In this document: one piece after another, positions 17,876-26,474 of the stretch
Layout: every line of letters begins with the position of its first letter
Position numbering within the stretch: position 1 is the first letter of the stretch
Assembly: GCF_005503145.1 (NCBI RefSeq)
Contig: NZ_SCNV01000075.1
Coordinates: forward strand, 1 to 34,395
Direction of reading: 5' to 3'
Source of the DNA: Burkholderia sp. 4M9327F10
GTDB taxonomy: Bacteria; Pseudomonadota; Gammaproteobacteria; Burkholderiales; Burkholderiaceae
DNA: 34,395 bases
Made by a program: the position numbers and the translations under genes
The notes under the pieces: generated by a model
Told to the model about the DNA's origin: nothing
What the model saw: the letters and a program-made list of their open reading frames with translations, nothing else
Databases searched by the model: none

Positions 17876-18928
17876 CTAGCGCTCGGTGTCATCGGGACGC
17901 TCGATCAGTGCCGCCGGGCGCGGCTCGCTCGCCGCCGAGCCGGTTGCGCCGGTCTGTTTTTCGATCCAGTTGCGGCGGTCCTCGCGCGGCGTCACGCCGA
18001 AACGCTCACGATACGCGTTCGAGAAGTGCGCCGCAGAAGAGAAGCCGCATGCAAGACTGATCTGCACCACCGATTTGCTGGTGCGCTGCAACTGCGTGCG
18101 CGCCTTGGACAGGCGCAGCCCCAGATAGTATTTGGACGGCATCGAGCCGAGATACTGGCGAAACAGGCGCTCCAGTTGCCGGCGCGACACGCCGACCAGG
18201 CTCGCAATCTCGTCGCTGGTAAGCGGATCTTCGATATTCGCTTCCATCAGCAGCAGCGCATCGTTCAGGCGCGGATGCCGCTCGCCCGGCGCAGTCACGA
18301 AGGGAATCCGCTGGCGCTCCTCGCCTGCCCGCAAGACCCCGACGCCGAGCGTATCGGCGATGCGCTCGGCCAGTTCCGGGCCGTGCTCACGCGCGATCAT
18401 CGCCAGCATGAAGTCGACGGTCGCCTGGCCGCCCGCGCAAGTGGCGCGATCGCGGTCGATTTCGAAGATCTGCTGGGTGACAATCGAGCGTTCGAACTGC
18501 TCGGAGAACTGCTGATAGGTTTCCCAGTTGACGCTCACGCGATAACCGGACAATTGCCCCGCCATCGCCAGCCACCACACGCCGTGATGAATCCCGGTGA
18601 CGAGCGGCGTGCGCTGGCCGACCCGCGAGAGGCTGGCGAGAAACAGCCGGTAATCGGCGAACTGCTGAAACCGTTCGCTGACGATAATCAGCCAGTCGCA
18701 GGCAATCGCATCGCCAAAGGCCGCATCCGCCGGCCATTGCGCACCGCCCGACAGCGGCACCGGCCGGCCATCCCATGAACATACCTGCCAGCGGTACAGC
18801 GCGCGGCCGTCGATCTCGTTGGCGAGATTGAGCGCATCGACAATCGGCCCGACGCCCGACATCGACACCGGCGGCAATGCAACGATTGCCACCTGCGTGG
18901 TGCGGGCCGGGCTGGACGGTCGAGCCAT
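17876..18928 (-). CDS. GlxA-family AraC regulator, ArgR-like of Pseudomonas
   Basis: A 350-residue transcription factor with an N-terminal DJ-1/PfpI-type (class I amidotransferase-like) sensor domain (about 12-190) and a C-terminal double helix-turn-helix of the AraC type (about 230-325). The second contains SLACGFSSAAHFSNAYRERF, a strong AraC recognition-helix block. It lies 18 bases after the HisP gene and directly before astC. In Pseudomonas aeruginosa the ArgR regulator has this architecture and sits at the end of the aot transport operon, activating aru catabolic genes in response to arginine. I infer the same role here. It is unrelated to the hexameric ArgR repressor of E. coli. Confidence 0.9.
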   Translation of the reverse strand: MARPSSPARTTQVAIVALPPVSMSGVGPIVDALNLANEIDGRALYRWQVCSWDGRPVPLSGGAQWPADAAFGDAIACDWLIIVSERFQQFADYRLFLASLSRVGQRTPLVTGIHHGVWWLAMAGQLSGYRVSVNWETYQQFSEQFERSIVTQQIFEIDRDRATCAGGQATVDFMLAMIAREHGPELAERIADTLGVGVLRAGEERQRIPFVTAPGERHPRLNDALLLMEANIEDPLTSDEIASLVGVSRRQLERLFRQYLGSMPSKYYLGLRLSKARTQLQRTSKSVVQISLACGFSSAAHFSNAYRERFGVTPREDRRNWIEKQTGATGSAASEPRPAALIERPDDTER

Positions 18929-18946
18929 CGAAGGGATGCGAGCGCG

Positions 18947-19738
18947 TTACTTGAGGCTGCCGGAGAGGAACTGCTTCAGGCGTTCGCTGCGCGGCGCGCT
19001 GAGCACTTCGGCGGGCACGCCCTCTTCCTCGGTGCGTCCCTGATGCAGGAACATCACATGATTCGATACGTTGCGTGCGAAGCCCATTTCGTGCGTGACC
19101 ACGATCATCGTGCGGCCTTCTTCGGCCAGCTTCTGCATGACCTTCAGCACTTCGCCCACCAGTTCCGGGTCGAGCGCGGAGGTTGGCTCGTCGAACAGCA
19201 TCACGTCGGGGTTCATGGCGAGCGCGCGGGCAATCGCCACACGCTGCTGCTGGCCGCCCGAGAGGTGCGACGGGTACTGCTTTTCCAGCCGCGGCGCGAG
19301 ACCCACCTTCTCCAGATACTCGCGGGCACGCTCCTCGGCTTCGCGGCGCGGCAAGCCGAGCACATGAACCGGCGCCTCGATGATGTTCTCGATCACGTTC
19401 ATGTGCGCCCACAGGTTGAAGTGCTGGAACACCATGGCGAGCTTCGTGCGGATGCGTTGCAACTGCTTGTGGTCGGCCACTTCAAGGTTGCCGCCGCGAT
19501 CGGCTTTGGTGCGCACCGCCTCGCCGTCCACCACGATCTGCCCGGCGTTCGGCCGCTCCAGAAAGTTGATGCAGCGCAGGAACGTGCTCTTGCCCGACCC
19601 GCTCGCGCCGATGATGCTGATCACGTCGCCCTTGTTGGCGTTCAGTGATACGCCCTTGAGCACTTCGTTATCGCCATAGCGCTTATGGATGTCCTGCACG
19701 GCGAGCTTGCAGGCTTCAGTTTGAGTCGTGTGGAGCAA
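18947..19738 (-). CDS. hisP: amino acid ABC importer ATPase (HisP/AotP type)
   Basis: The ATP-hydrolysing subunit of a basic amino acid importer, 263 residues. Walker A is GASGSGKST (44-52), the ABC signature LSGGQQQR starts at 159, Walker B is VMLFDEP (179-185), and the switch His is in VVTHEMGFA. The insertion around residues 75-95 (EAVRTKADRGGNLEVAD) is characteristic of HisP. The start is TTG at 19738, supported by GGGAGA a few bases upstream; no ATG fits. It lies 95 bases after the HisM gene, with the regulator 18 bases downstream. The substrate, arginine/ornithine or histidine, is inferred from linkage to the AST genes. Confidence 0.92.
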   Translation of the reverse strand: MLHTTQTEACKLAVQDIHKRYGDNEVLKGVSLNANKGDVISIIGASGSGKSTFLRCINFLERPNAGQIVVDGEAVRTKADRGGNLEVADHKQLQRIRTKLAMVFQHFNLWAHMNVIENIIEAPVHVLGLPRREAEERAREYLEKVGLAPRLEKQYPSHLSGGQQQRVAIARALAMNPDVMLFDEPTSALDPELVGEVLKVMQKLAEEGRTMIVVTHEMGFARNVSNHVMFLHQGRTEEEGVPAEVLSAPRSERLKQFLSGSLK

Positions 19739-19833
19739 GTCGCTCTCCCAAGGTGAATACAGATCCGTCTACCGATGTCTACACCTGTCATACGACAGCG
19801 TCGACGCGATGAACCGCAGCAAGACCATGCCGC

Positions 19834-20547
19834 TCAATGCGGCCGCACCGCCAGATAGGCCAGCCAGTGCCGTTCGGCGCGGCGGAACAGGGCCACCAGC
19901 GCGAACGATACCGCAAGATAGATCAGCGCCGCGATACCGAAGGCGCTAAACGAGTCGTAGGTGGCCGAATTGGCGTCGCGCGCCACCTTCAGGATGTCCG
20001 GCACAGTCGCCGTGAACGCCACGGTGGTGGCGTGCAGCATCAGGATCACTTCGTTGCTGTACAGCGGCAAGGCGCGGCGCAGCGCCGACGGCAGCACGAT
20101 ACGGCGGTACATGGTGAACCAGCTCATGCCATAGGCCCGCGCCGCTTCCACTTCCCCATGCGAGGTCGAACGGATCGCCCCGGCGAAGATTTCCGTCGTG
20201 TAGGCACAGGTATTCAACGCGAACGCGAGAATAGCGCAATGGAAGCCGCTGCGGAAGAATGCGTCGAGCAGTTGATGCGAGCGCACAAACTCCAGGCTAT
20301 ACATGCCCGTATAGATCAGCAGCAATTGCACGTACAGCGGCGTGCCGCGAAACACATAGGTGTAGAAGCGCACCGGCAGCGACAGCCAGCGCTTTTTCGA
20401 CACCCGCGCCACCGCCAGCGGAATCGCACACACAAAGCCGATGCCGATCGACGCCAGCAGCAGCCACAAGGTGACCGCGAGACCGGAGAGGCGCTGACCG
20501 TCCCAGTAGAGAAACGCGCGGCCGAATTGGGAAAGGATCTCGATCAT
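19834..20547 (-). CDS. hisM: amino acid ABC importer permease (HisM type)
   Basis: A membrane subunit of 237 residues with about five hydrophobic segments and the EAA loop (EAARAYGMSWFTMYRRIVLPSA split over two turns). Highly HisM-like blocks include YIFRGTPLYVQLL-type YVFRGTPLYVQ and NTCAYTTEIFAGAIRS. The ATG at 20547 is chosen: it follows the HisQ stop by 7 bases, has a GAG purine site, and the protein then begins MIEIL as in enteric HisM. The longer frame from 20580 would overlap the HisQ gene. It pairs with HisQ to form the transport channel. Confidence 0.92.
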   Translation of the reverse strand: MIEILSQFGRAFLYWDGQRLSGLAVTLWLLLASIGIGFVCAIPLAVARVSKKRWLSLPVRFYTYVFRGTPLYVQLLLIYTGMYSLEFVRSHQLLDAFFRSGFHCAILAFALNTCAYTTEIFAGAIRSTSHGEVEAARAYGMSWFTMYRRIVLPSALRRALPLYSNEVILMLHATTVAFTATVPDILKVARDANSATYDSFSAFGIAALIYLAVSFALVALFRRAERHWLAYLAVRPH

Positions 20548-20554
20548 GGTCTGC

Positions 20555-21244
20555 TCAAAGCTCCGCGTGCCGCACGCCAATCGAATAGCGCTTTTCCAGC
20601 CAGATCAGCACGAGGTTCGACACCGTGGTGATGGCAAGGTAGATGAGCGCGGCGATCAGAATGAAGAAAAACATGTTGAAGGTGCTCTTGCCGGCGTCCT
20701 GGGCGGCCTTGACGACATCCGCGAGACCGATGATCGACACCAGCGCCGTGGCCTTGACCAGCACCTGCCAGTTGTTGCCGATGCCCGGCAGCGCGAAGCG
20801 CATCATCTGCGGAAACAGGATGCGCGTGAACACGCGCGCCCCGCTCATGCCGTAGGCCGCGCCTGCTTCGAGCTGGCCGCGCGGCACCGCGAGAAAGGCG
20901 CCGCGAAACGTCTCGGTGAAGTACGCGCCGTAGATAAAGCCGAGCGTGATGACGCCGGCCACGAACGGGTCAATGTCGAACTGCGGCAGGTCGAGCGCGT
21001 CGGTCAGGTCGTTGACCCCGATCTGGATGCTGTAGAACAGCAGCAGCATCAGCACGAGATCGGGCACCGAGCGGATCAGCGTCGTATAGGCCGTGCCGAG
21101 CATGCGCAGCGGCCGGTTGAAGGAAAGCTTCGCCGCCGCACCCGCCAGCCCGAGCAGGACCGCGGCCGCGAGCGAGAGGACCGACAGCTCGATCGTCTGG
21201 ATCGTACCGGCGAGCAGCACCGGACCAAAGCCGTAAAGGAACAC
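20555..21244 (-). CDS. hisQ: amino acid ABC importer permease (HisQ type)
   Basis: The partner permease to HisM, about 229 residues from a GTG at 21244. The GTG is preferred because GGAGA lies 5 bases upstream and the protein then starts (M)FLYGFGP, matching the MLYGF start of enteric HisQ. An ATG at 21256 (four residues longer) is the alternative. Conserved blocks are YTTLIRSVPDLVLMLL, GFIYGAYFTETFRGAF and LPGIGNNWQVL. It is the first gene of the minus-strand transport-regulator-AST series, so the promoter should be in 21245-21618. A long 5' region is possible because no clear promoter was identified. Confidence 0.9.
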   Translation of the reverse strand: MFLYGFGPVLLAGTIQTIELSVLSLAAAVLLGLAGAAAKLSFNRPLRMLGTAYTTLIRSVPDLVLMLLLFYSIQIGVNDLTDALDLPQFDIDPFVAGVITLGFIYGAYFTETFRGAFLAVPRGQLEAGAAYGMSGARVFTRILFPQMMRFALPGIGNNWQVLVKATALVSIIGLADVVKAAQDAGKSTFNMFFFILIAALIYLAITTVSNLVLIWLEKRYSIGVRHAEL

Positions 21245-21618
21245 GTTTGTCTCCATCCAGGTGTTTCGGGGAATCAATCAGGCGCCGCGCCAGCGGCGGG
21301 GCCGTCGCGAGCCATTCGGCATGGCGCGGATACTCGCAAGCGAAAATGATTTGCTCAAACGGGCGGTCCGGCTCATGCTGCGACGCAACATCGCATCAAT
21401 CCGCGCAATGACGGCGCGAGACGCCTGTTTTAGCGGGTGATATGTATTTGTAAGCGCCCCGCCGCACGCCCTTGCCTGCCGCGATTTCGCAAGTTTCGGG
21501 TCGCTTTTTCGATAGACGGCGCTGCGCGTGCTCTGACCCGGTCCAGCGTCAAAAACCAGGGCAAACCCGCTACACTGCGGTGATCCGAATCGAAAAACCT
21601 TGTCCGAGGACCACGCGC
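21245..21618. promoter_or_regulatory. divergent region, arginine transport / methyltransferase
   Basis: A 374-base divergent gap. For the plus-strand methyltransferase gene, a TACACT box at 21571-21576 is a fair sigma-70 -10; a -35 candidate about 17 bases upstream (GTCAAA, 21548-21553) is poor. For hisQ on the minus strand an AT-richer patch at about 21430-21455 is the best promoter candidate, which would leave a long leader. I found no operator that I can identify with confidence. Confidence 0.35.
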
Positions 21619-22239
21619 ATGAGCTCCCGTTTCGATGCCGCCACACTCGACGTCTACTCGAAAGACGCGGCCCGCTATAGCCAGGAATGGCTCGACCAGC
21701 CGCCGCCCAACGACCTCTATGCGCTTCTGAAGACGCATCTGCTGCCGCAGGGCAAGACCGCCGAGATCGGCTGCGGCAACGGCCGCGACGCGGCATGGCT
21801 GGCCGAGCACGACTACCGGGTGTGCGGCTTCGATGCATCGGCGGGCCTGCTTGAAGAAGCGCGGCGTCTCTATCCGCACATTCCGTTTCGCGAAGCCACG
21901 CTGCCGGCGCTCGCGGAGATCGACGAGAGCTTCGACAACGTCGTCTGCGAGACGGTGATCATGCATCTGCCGGCCGAGTCGATTCCGTTTGCTGTCGACA
22001 GCCTCACGCGTATCCTGCGACCCAATGGCGTGCTCTATCTGTCGTGGCGTGTCACCGAAGGCGCGGACAAGCGCCAGCCCGACGGCCGGCTCTATGCCGC
22101 TTTCGAACCGAAGCTGGTGGTGGACGCGCTGATCGGCTGCTCGATCCTGCTGTTCGAAGACGTCACGAGCGAGAGTTCCGGCAAGCGGATTTGCCGCCTG
22201 ATCGCGTCGAAGAACTCACGCGGCTCAATCGATTCCTAG
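21619..22239 (+). CDS. class I SAM-dependent methyltransferase
   Basis: A 206-residue Rossmann-fold methyltransferase. Motif I is AEIGCGNGRD (48-57), the acidic residue after strand 2 is D72 in GFDAS, and the motif IV area is FDNVVCETVIMHLP. The last includes a VIMHL stretch typical of small-molecule or Tellurite/UbiE-like methyltransferases. The substrate is unknown. The ATG at 21619 has GAGGA 9 bases upstream; the frame extends upstream without meaning. It is divergent from the hisQ operon and its 3' end overlaps the convergent phospholipase gene by 15 bases. No neighbour suggests a pathway. Confidence 0.85.
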   Translation: MSSRFDAATLDVYSKDAARYSQEWLDQPPPNDLYALLKTHLLPQGKTAEIGCGNGRDAAWLAEHDYRVCGFDASAGLLEEARRLYPHIPFREATLPALAEIDESFDNVVCETVIMHLPAESIPFAVDSLTRILRPNGVLYLSWRVTEGADKRQPDGRLYAAFEPKLVVDALIGCSILLFEDVTSESSGKRICRLIASKNSRGSIDS

Positions 22240-23178
22240 CCGGGCACGAATCGCCGGCAACATGTACTCGACCGCCGCGCGCCCTTCCTCGATGGCGGGC
22301 GCCGCGCGGTGAAAATCGAAAATCCCCATGCCGCCCAGACGCGGCTGGATCAGAATGTCGGCCGGCTCCCCCGCAAGCCGGCTGCGCGTAATGCGCACCT
22401 GCATGATGTCGATGCTCTGCGCGACCGAACTCAGCATCGAAGGCACCCGCGCGCTCGGTGCGGGTGCAATACGTACGTCGCTCGACTCTCGGTCGTCGGC
22501 GGGCGCGAGCCAGCGCGGCCACGGCTTGCCGTTCTTGCGCAGGGACCCGGGCGGCGGCGCGTCCGGGTCGAGCGGGGGCGTGGCGGCCGCCGTGATGCCG
22601 CCGAAGTCGCGGCCGTTCAGAATGTCGTTGTTCAGGTCCACGGCGATCACGCAGTCGGCCCGCATGCCGCGCGCCACCGACACCGGCACCGGATTGCTCA
22701 GGCCGCCGTCCACGAGCCATACGCCGTTGTGCCACACCGGCGTGAAGATGCCGGGAATCGCAATCGACGCACGCACCGCGTCCACCACGCTGCCGTCCTG
22801 CAGCCAGGTCTCGCGGCCCGTATCGAGCTCCGTTGCGACCGCCGCAAAGGGCATCTTCAATGCGCCGATCTCGCAGCCGTTGAACTGGTTGGCGAACACC
22901 TGGATCACCTTGCGCCCGCCCAGCAGGCCGCCTGAGATACGCAGGTCGAGCAGGCGCACCACCGTCTGCCAGGTCAGGCGCGAGACCCACTCTTCGAGCC
23001 AGTCGAGATCGCCGTTCGCATAGACCGCCGCGACCAGCGCGCCGATCGACGTGCCGCACACCACGTCCGGCCGGATGCCGGCGTCATGCAGCGCGCGGAT
23101 CGCGCCGATATGCGCCCAGCCCCGCGCGGCGCCGCCGCCGAGCACGAGCCCAATGCGTGAAGGACGTCGATGCAGCAT
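22225..23178 (-). CDS. patatin-like phospholipase (RssA/NTE type)
   Basis: A 317-residue serine lipid hydrolase with a Ser-Asp dyad. The oxyanion loop is GGGAARGWAHIG (14-25), the nucleophile elbow GTSIG has Ser44, and DGG has D157. No signal peptide or membrane segment is visible, so it is cytoplasmic or peripherally bound. The ATG at 23178 has a strong AAGGAG site 7 bases away. It follows the lipoprotein gene by 26 bases on the same strand, so they probably form a two-gene operon. The C-terminus (about 200-317) is the variable part of the family. The natural lipid substrate is unknown. Confidence 0.9.
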   Translation of the reverse strand: MLHRRPSRIGLVLGGGAARGWAHIGAIRALHDAGIRPDVVCGTSIGALVAAVYANGDLDWLEEWVSRLTWQTVVRLLDLRISGGLLGGRKVIQVFANQFNGCEIGALKMPFAAVATELDTGRETWLQDGSVVDAVRASIAIPGIFTPVWHNGVWLVDGGLSNPVPVSVARGMRADCVIAVDLNNDILNGRDFGGITAAATPPLDPDAPPPGSLRKNGKPWPRWLAPADDRESSDVRIAPAPSARVPSMLSSVAQSIDIMQVRITRSRLAGEPADILIQPRLGGMGIFDFHRAAPAIEEGRAAVEYMLPAIRARLGID

Positions 23179-23204
23179 GTTGTTCTCCTTATCGACCGAC
23201 CGCC

Positions 23205-23762
23205 CTATCGTCCACGAATGACATCGGAACGCGAGGTCGTGTACACCTTGTGAAACTGGTCGAAGTGCACGTTGAAGAAACCCTCTTCGGTCACCCCGCC
23301 CTCGCGCCACTTCCAGCTCCAGACCGTTTCCGGCTTGAGCGGATAGACGGCGACCTGCCCCGGCTTGCCGAGCAGACGCCGCACCTCGTCTTCGCTCATG
23401 CCCGGCTGCACCTTGGCGAAATTGGCGGCGGTCAGCACCTGGGTGATGGCCTGCAGCTTGCCGTCTCGGTCGATGTCGACCATGTAGGTGTTGAGCCCCT
23501 CGGGGCCGCGCGGATACTCGAGGCGCTTCGAGCCGTCGGTGAAGGTGCGTTCGGTTTCCGGCTCGCCCATCTGGCTGCGCACCTGCGCTTCCGTGGTGAT
23601 GCCCGGGGTCAGGCCTTTGAGCAGCAGCGCGTCAGGCTTGACGGCATTGAAGAACGCCTTGAGTTTTTGCACAGCGCGTTGGCCCTGTTGGTCGTCGCAC
23701 CCTGCCAGCGCGAGTGACGCGGCTAGCACGGCGGCGGTAAGCAGTCTGAAGCTCGAAGCCAT
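23205..23762 (-). CDS. outer-membrane-type lipoprotein, BamE/SmpA-like repeats
   Basis: A 185-residue lipoprotein with a signal peptide and lipobox LALAGC (lipidated Cys22). The mature part shows two BamE/SmpA-like units. One has LLKGLTPGITTEAQVRSQMGEP, split around residues 47-70. The other has VQPGMSEDEVRRLLGKPG, around 120-137. Each has the small helix-plus-GxP pattern of that fold. The Asp2 rule (D after the Cys) leaves retention in the inner membrane possible. It is upstream of and probably co-transcribed with the phospholipase gene. Its function is unknown; a role in envelope or lipid handling is only suggested by the pairing. Confidence 0.82.
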   Translation of the reverse strand: MASSFRLLTAAVLAASLALAGCDDQQGQRAVQKLKAFFNAVKPDALLLKGLTPGITTEAQVRSQMGEPETERTFTDGSKRLEYPRGPEGLNTYMVDIDRDGKLQAITQVLTAANFAKVQPGMSEDEVRRLLGKPGQVAVYPLKPETVWSWKWREGGVTEEGFFNVHFDQFHKVYTTSRSDVIRGR

Positions 23763-24214
23763 CTGTCGGGTGGGGAGGCAGTCACTCTATGAAGGTTGGG
23801 TGACAGGATAGCAAACCGTGCCCCCACGTGCAGAGGGACGGTTCGCAAGACGTGAACCGAAAATACGCTCAGCGCGTGGACACTTCCGGATTGAAAAGGT
23901 CGAGCGGGATTGCCGAAGTCGAACAGGGTCGGATAGCACAAACGAGAACGGCGCAGTGCAATGCGCCGTTGGGTGCTGCTGTTGACACAACGAGGAGGGG
24001 AAGCTACGGGTAAATCGAACAGGGAGAGACGACACGCAGCGGTCCGGCCCGAACGAGGCAATCAGCCGCAGATGGCCGCTGACCCTACGCTTTCGCCCGC
24101 TACAGACCGCTGCACACGGCCGTCTGGTCCCTCGACTATTTTGCCCAGGTGCCGATAATTTAGACGCATTGCATGGATTAGGCGAGCCAGCGTTTACACC
24201 GAATTGGCTGAGGA
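23763..24214. other. 452-base intergenic region, no gene seen
   Basis: This gap lies between two minus-strand genes. Its frames give Cys/Arg/Ser-rich translations without domain features, so I do not call a gene. The promoter for the lipoprotein gene should be near 23780-23830; a TATCCT on the minus strand is a weak -10 candidate. Composition is less GC-rich at about 23860-24010. It separates the phospholipase pair from the organosulfur region and could be a junction. Confidence 0.4.
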
Positions 24215-25459
24215 TTACGCGCGCCCGGCGGCCGCTGGTTCGACCCCGGCAAAACCCGTGCGCCCCGCGGCCTGTAGCACCGAGTCGTTCTGCGGGGTAT
24301 GGATGCGCGCACACAGCACGTCGCGGTAGTGGCGCTCCAGCGGATGATCGCGGCTCAGGCCCGGATTGCCGCTCGCCTCGACGGCCAGTTGCACTGCTTC
24401 GATCGCCTGATTGGTGACGGTGTACTTGACGAGCGGCGCCTCTTCCAGCGCGACCCGCTCGGCGTGCGCAGTTGCATCGAGCAGCACGCGATTGTTAAAC
24501 AGCAACGCATCGATACGGCCGAGCGTTTGCTGAAACGACGCTAGGCTCGCGAGCGGCGCGCCGAGATTGGCCGGTGCGCGCGTCGCGGCCCACTGTGCGA
24601 ACCAGTCACGCGCCGCTCGGGCCACGCCGTCATAAACCGCCGAGAGCAACACGCTCATCCACGCGACGCCGAGCGGGTCGAGCCCCGCGCCCGGTTCGCC
24701 GGGAAGCTGCACATCGACCGCATGCGAGAGCGGCACGAAGACGTTCTCGAAGACGATCTCATGGCTGCCTGTCGCCCGCATGCCGAGATGATTCCACGGC
24801 GTGCCGACCCGCACGCCAGGCGCGTCGCGCGGCGCCAGCCAGACGCCGACGCGCGGCGGCGTCTCGTCGCTGCGCGCCCACACCGCGAGCCAGGTCAGAC
24901 CGGGGCTGCCGGTCGAATAGATCTTGCTGCCGTTGATCAGCCAGCCCTCGCCGCTACGTGTGGCGAGCGTAGCGGGCAAGCCACCGCGTGCCGGTGTGCC
25001 GAGCTCGGGCTCGACGCGCAGCGAGTTGATCAGCGCGCCATCGCGCACCGCTTCCCGGGCGACCCGCTCGCGCAAGTCGTGCGGCCAGCGCTGATTGCCT
25101 TGCAGGCGGTGGTGAAACAGATACTGCATGACCAGCACCAGCGCAGTCGACGGCTCGCCGCGCGCCACCGCACGCACCACCTGCAAGGCCTGCGGCAGGC
25201 TCACGCCGGCGCCGCCCAGTTCGGCCGGCACCGTCAACGAGAGCAGATCGTACTCATGCAGCCGCGCCAGATTGCCGTGCGGAAATTCGCCGCTGCGATC
25301 GTGGTCGGCGGCGCTCGCGGCAAACTCCGCGCTCAGTTGCGCGAGCAATGCGCCGAACGCGGCGCTATCGAGCGGCGGGTGGCGCCGTTGCGCAGCTTTT
25401 TGCGCGGCTTTTTGCGCATTGGTATCGGTACGGCCAGCAGCGAAATCAGGGGCGTTCAT
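24215..25459 (-). CDS. acyl-CoA dehydrogenase-fold flavoprotein (DszC/SfnB-like)
   Basis: A 414-residue protein of the acyl-CoA dehydrogenase superfamily. Segments include LTVPAELGGAG (N-terminal helix bundle) and the middle beta domain with WLINGSKIYSTGSPG. The C-terminal helices contain RHYRDVLCARIHTPQND. The C-terminal IHTPQ, with H387, resembles the position of the essential His in DszC-type flavin monooxygenases rather than the catalytic Glu of true dehydrogenases. I therefore infer a reduced-flavin-dependent monooxygenase in organosulfur breakdown. A GGAG site precedes the ATG. It is 61 bases after the binding-protein gene at 25521-26474, likely in one operon. The alternatives are a real dehydrogenase or a 3-sulfinopropionyl-CoA desulfinase-like enzyme. 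Confidence 0.8.
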   Translation of the reverse strand: MNAPDFAAGRTDTNAQKAAQKAAQRRHPPLDSAAFGALLAQLSAEFAASAADHDRSGEFPHGNLARLHEYDLLSLTVPAELGGAGVSLPQALQVVRAVARGEPSTALVLVMQYLFHHRLQGNQRWPHDLRERVAREAVRDGALINSLRVEPELGTPARGGLPATLATRSGEGWLINGSKIYSTGSPGLTWLAVWARSDETPPRVGVWLAPRDAPGVRVGTPWNHLGMRATGSHEIVFENVFVPLSHAVDVQLPGEPGAGLDPLGVAWMSVLLSAVYDGVARAARDWFAQWAATRAPANLGAPLASLASFQQTLGRIDALLFNNRVLLDATAHAERVALEEAPLVKYTVTNQAIEAVQLAVEASGNPGLSRDHPLERHYRDVLCARIHTPQNDSVLQAAGRTGFAGVEPAAAGRA

Positions 25460-25520
25460 CGAAGCTCCGGTGTGCCGGGTTCAGTGGTCTTTTCATGCTT
25501 CTTCATGCGCTCAGGCCGGC

Positions 25521-26474
25521 CTAAGGCAAGGGAAAACTGCGGTCGAAGCTCGCTCGCACATCGAGATGCGTGGGGATCACATTGGCCGCTTCATAGGTAT
25601 CGGCGGTACGCTGCTGCGCGGCAATCACACTGTCGTCGAGCGCCACCGGATGCACCTGGTTGCGCTGATACACCGTCTTCAGCACATCGGGCGGCAGACC
25701 GGTCACGCGCGATTGCATGACGGCAACCTCATCCGGATGCGACAAGGCCCACTGCTGGCCCAGTGCCACCCGCCGCAGAAAATCCGCCAGTTGTGCGCGC
25801 TTGTCGGCAATCGCACGCTCGGTGGCAACCTGATAGCTGAGGCCTTCGGATAAACCCACGCCATTGGCGATGATACGGTCGTGATCACGCGACTCGCCGA
25901 GCGCCGTGTACGGGTCCCACACCGACCACGCATCTACGCTGCCCGACGCGAGCGCGGCCTTGGCATCGGCTGGGGCGAGAAACACCAGCGTGACATCGGA
26001 AAGCGGCACATTGGCCCTCTTCAGCGCGGCGAGCACGAGGAAATGGCCGATCGAGCCGCGCGTGGTAGCGATGCGCTTGCCCTTCAGGCTCGCTACATCG
26101 GTGAGCGGCGAATGCGCGTTGACGACGATCGCCAGATCGACCGGATGCGAGCGTGTCGCCGCCACGGCCCGCACCCGCGCACCGGCGGCAAGCGCGAACA
26201 CCAGCGGCGCATCGCCGAGGCCACCCACGTCTACCGCGCCGGCGTTCAACGCCTCGCCAAGCGGCTGAGCCGCCGGAAAATTGAACCACTCGATGTGATA
26301 CGGCAAGTCTTTGAGCTGACCCGAAGCTTCGAGAATGCCGCGCGTTTGCAGGGACTGGTCACCGACCTTCAACACCGGCAAGTCGTCCGCGTGCGTTATG
26401 TTGGACCACGAGGTCAACACGGTGAGCGCAAGCGTCAAGAAAGACCAACGGAGGGAAAAGCGTGTCGTCTTCAT
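25521..26474 (-). CDS. SsuA/TauA-like periplasmic binding protein 1
   Basis: A 317-residue solute-binding protein of the aliphatic sulfonate/taurine/nitrate type, with a Sec signal peptide (about 1-29, ending THA|DD). Typical blocks are LKVGDQ, EWFNFPAAQPLGEALNAG (ligand-binding loop region), DVGGLGDAP, LKGKRIATTRGS and SVDAWSVWDPY. The ligand is probably an organosulfonate or related acid. The ATG at 26474 lacks a strong ribosome site. It is first in a unit with the acyl-CoA-dehydrogenase-fold gene and divergent from a LysR regulator, which probably controls it. No permease or ATPase gene accompanies it. Confidence 0.87.
   Translation of the reverse strand: MKTTRFSLRWSFLTLALTVLTSWSNITHADDLPVLKVGDQSLQTRGILEASGQLKDLPYHIEWFNFPAAQPLGEALNAGAVDVGGLGDAPLVFALAAGARVRAVAATRSHPVDLAIVVNAHSPLTDVASLKGKRIATTRGSIGHFLVLAALKRANVPLSDVTLVFLAPADAKAALASGSVDAWSVWDPYTALGESRDHDRIIANGVGLSEGLSYQVATERAIADKRAQLADFLRRVALGQQWALSHPDEVAVMQSRVTGLPPDVLKTVYQRNQVHPVALDDSVIAAQQRTADTYEAANVIPTHLDVRASFDRSFPLP

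Noticed and set aside
23787..24314. Minus-strand open frame of 175 codons in the gap before the phospholipase pair
   Set aside because: Cys/Arg/Ser/Pro-rich, overlaps the end of the acyl-CoA-dehydrogenase-fold gene, and has no ribosome site or family resemblance.
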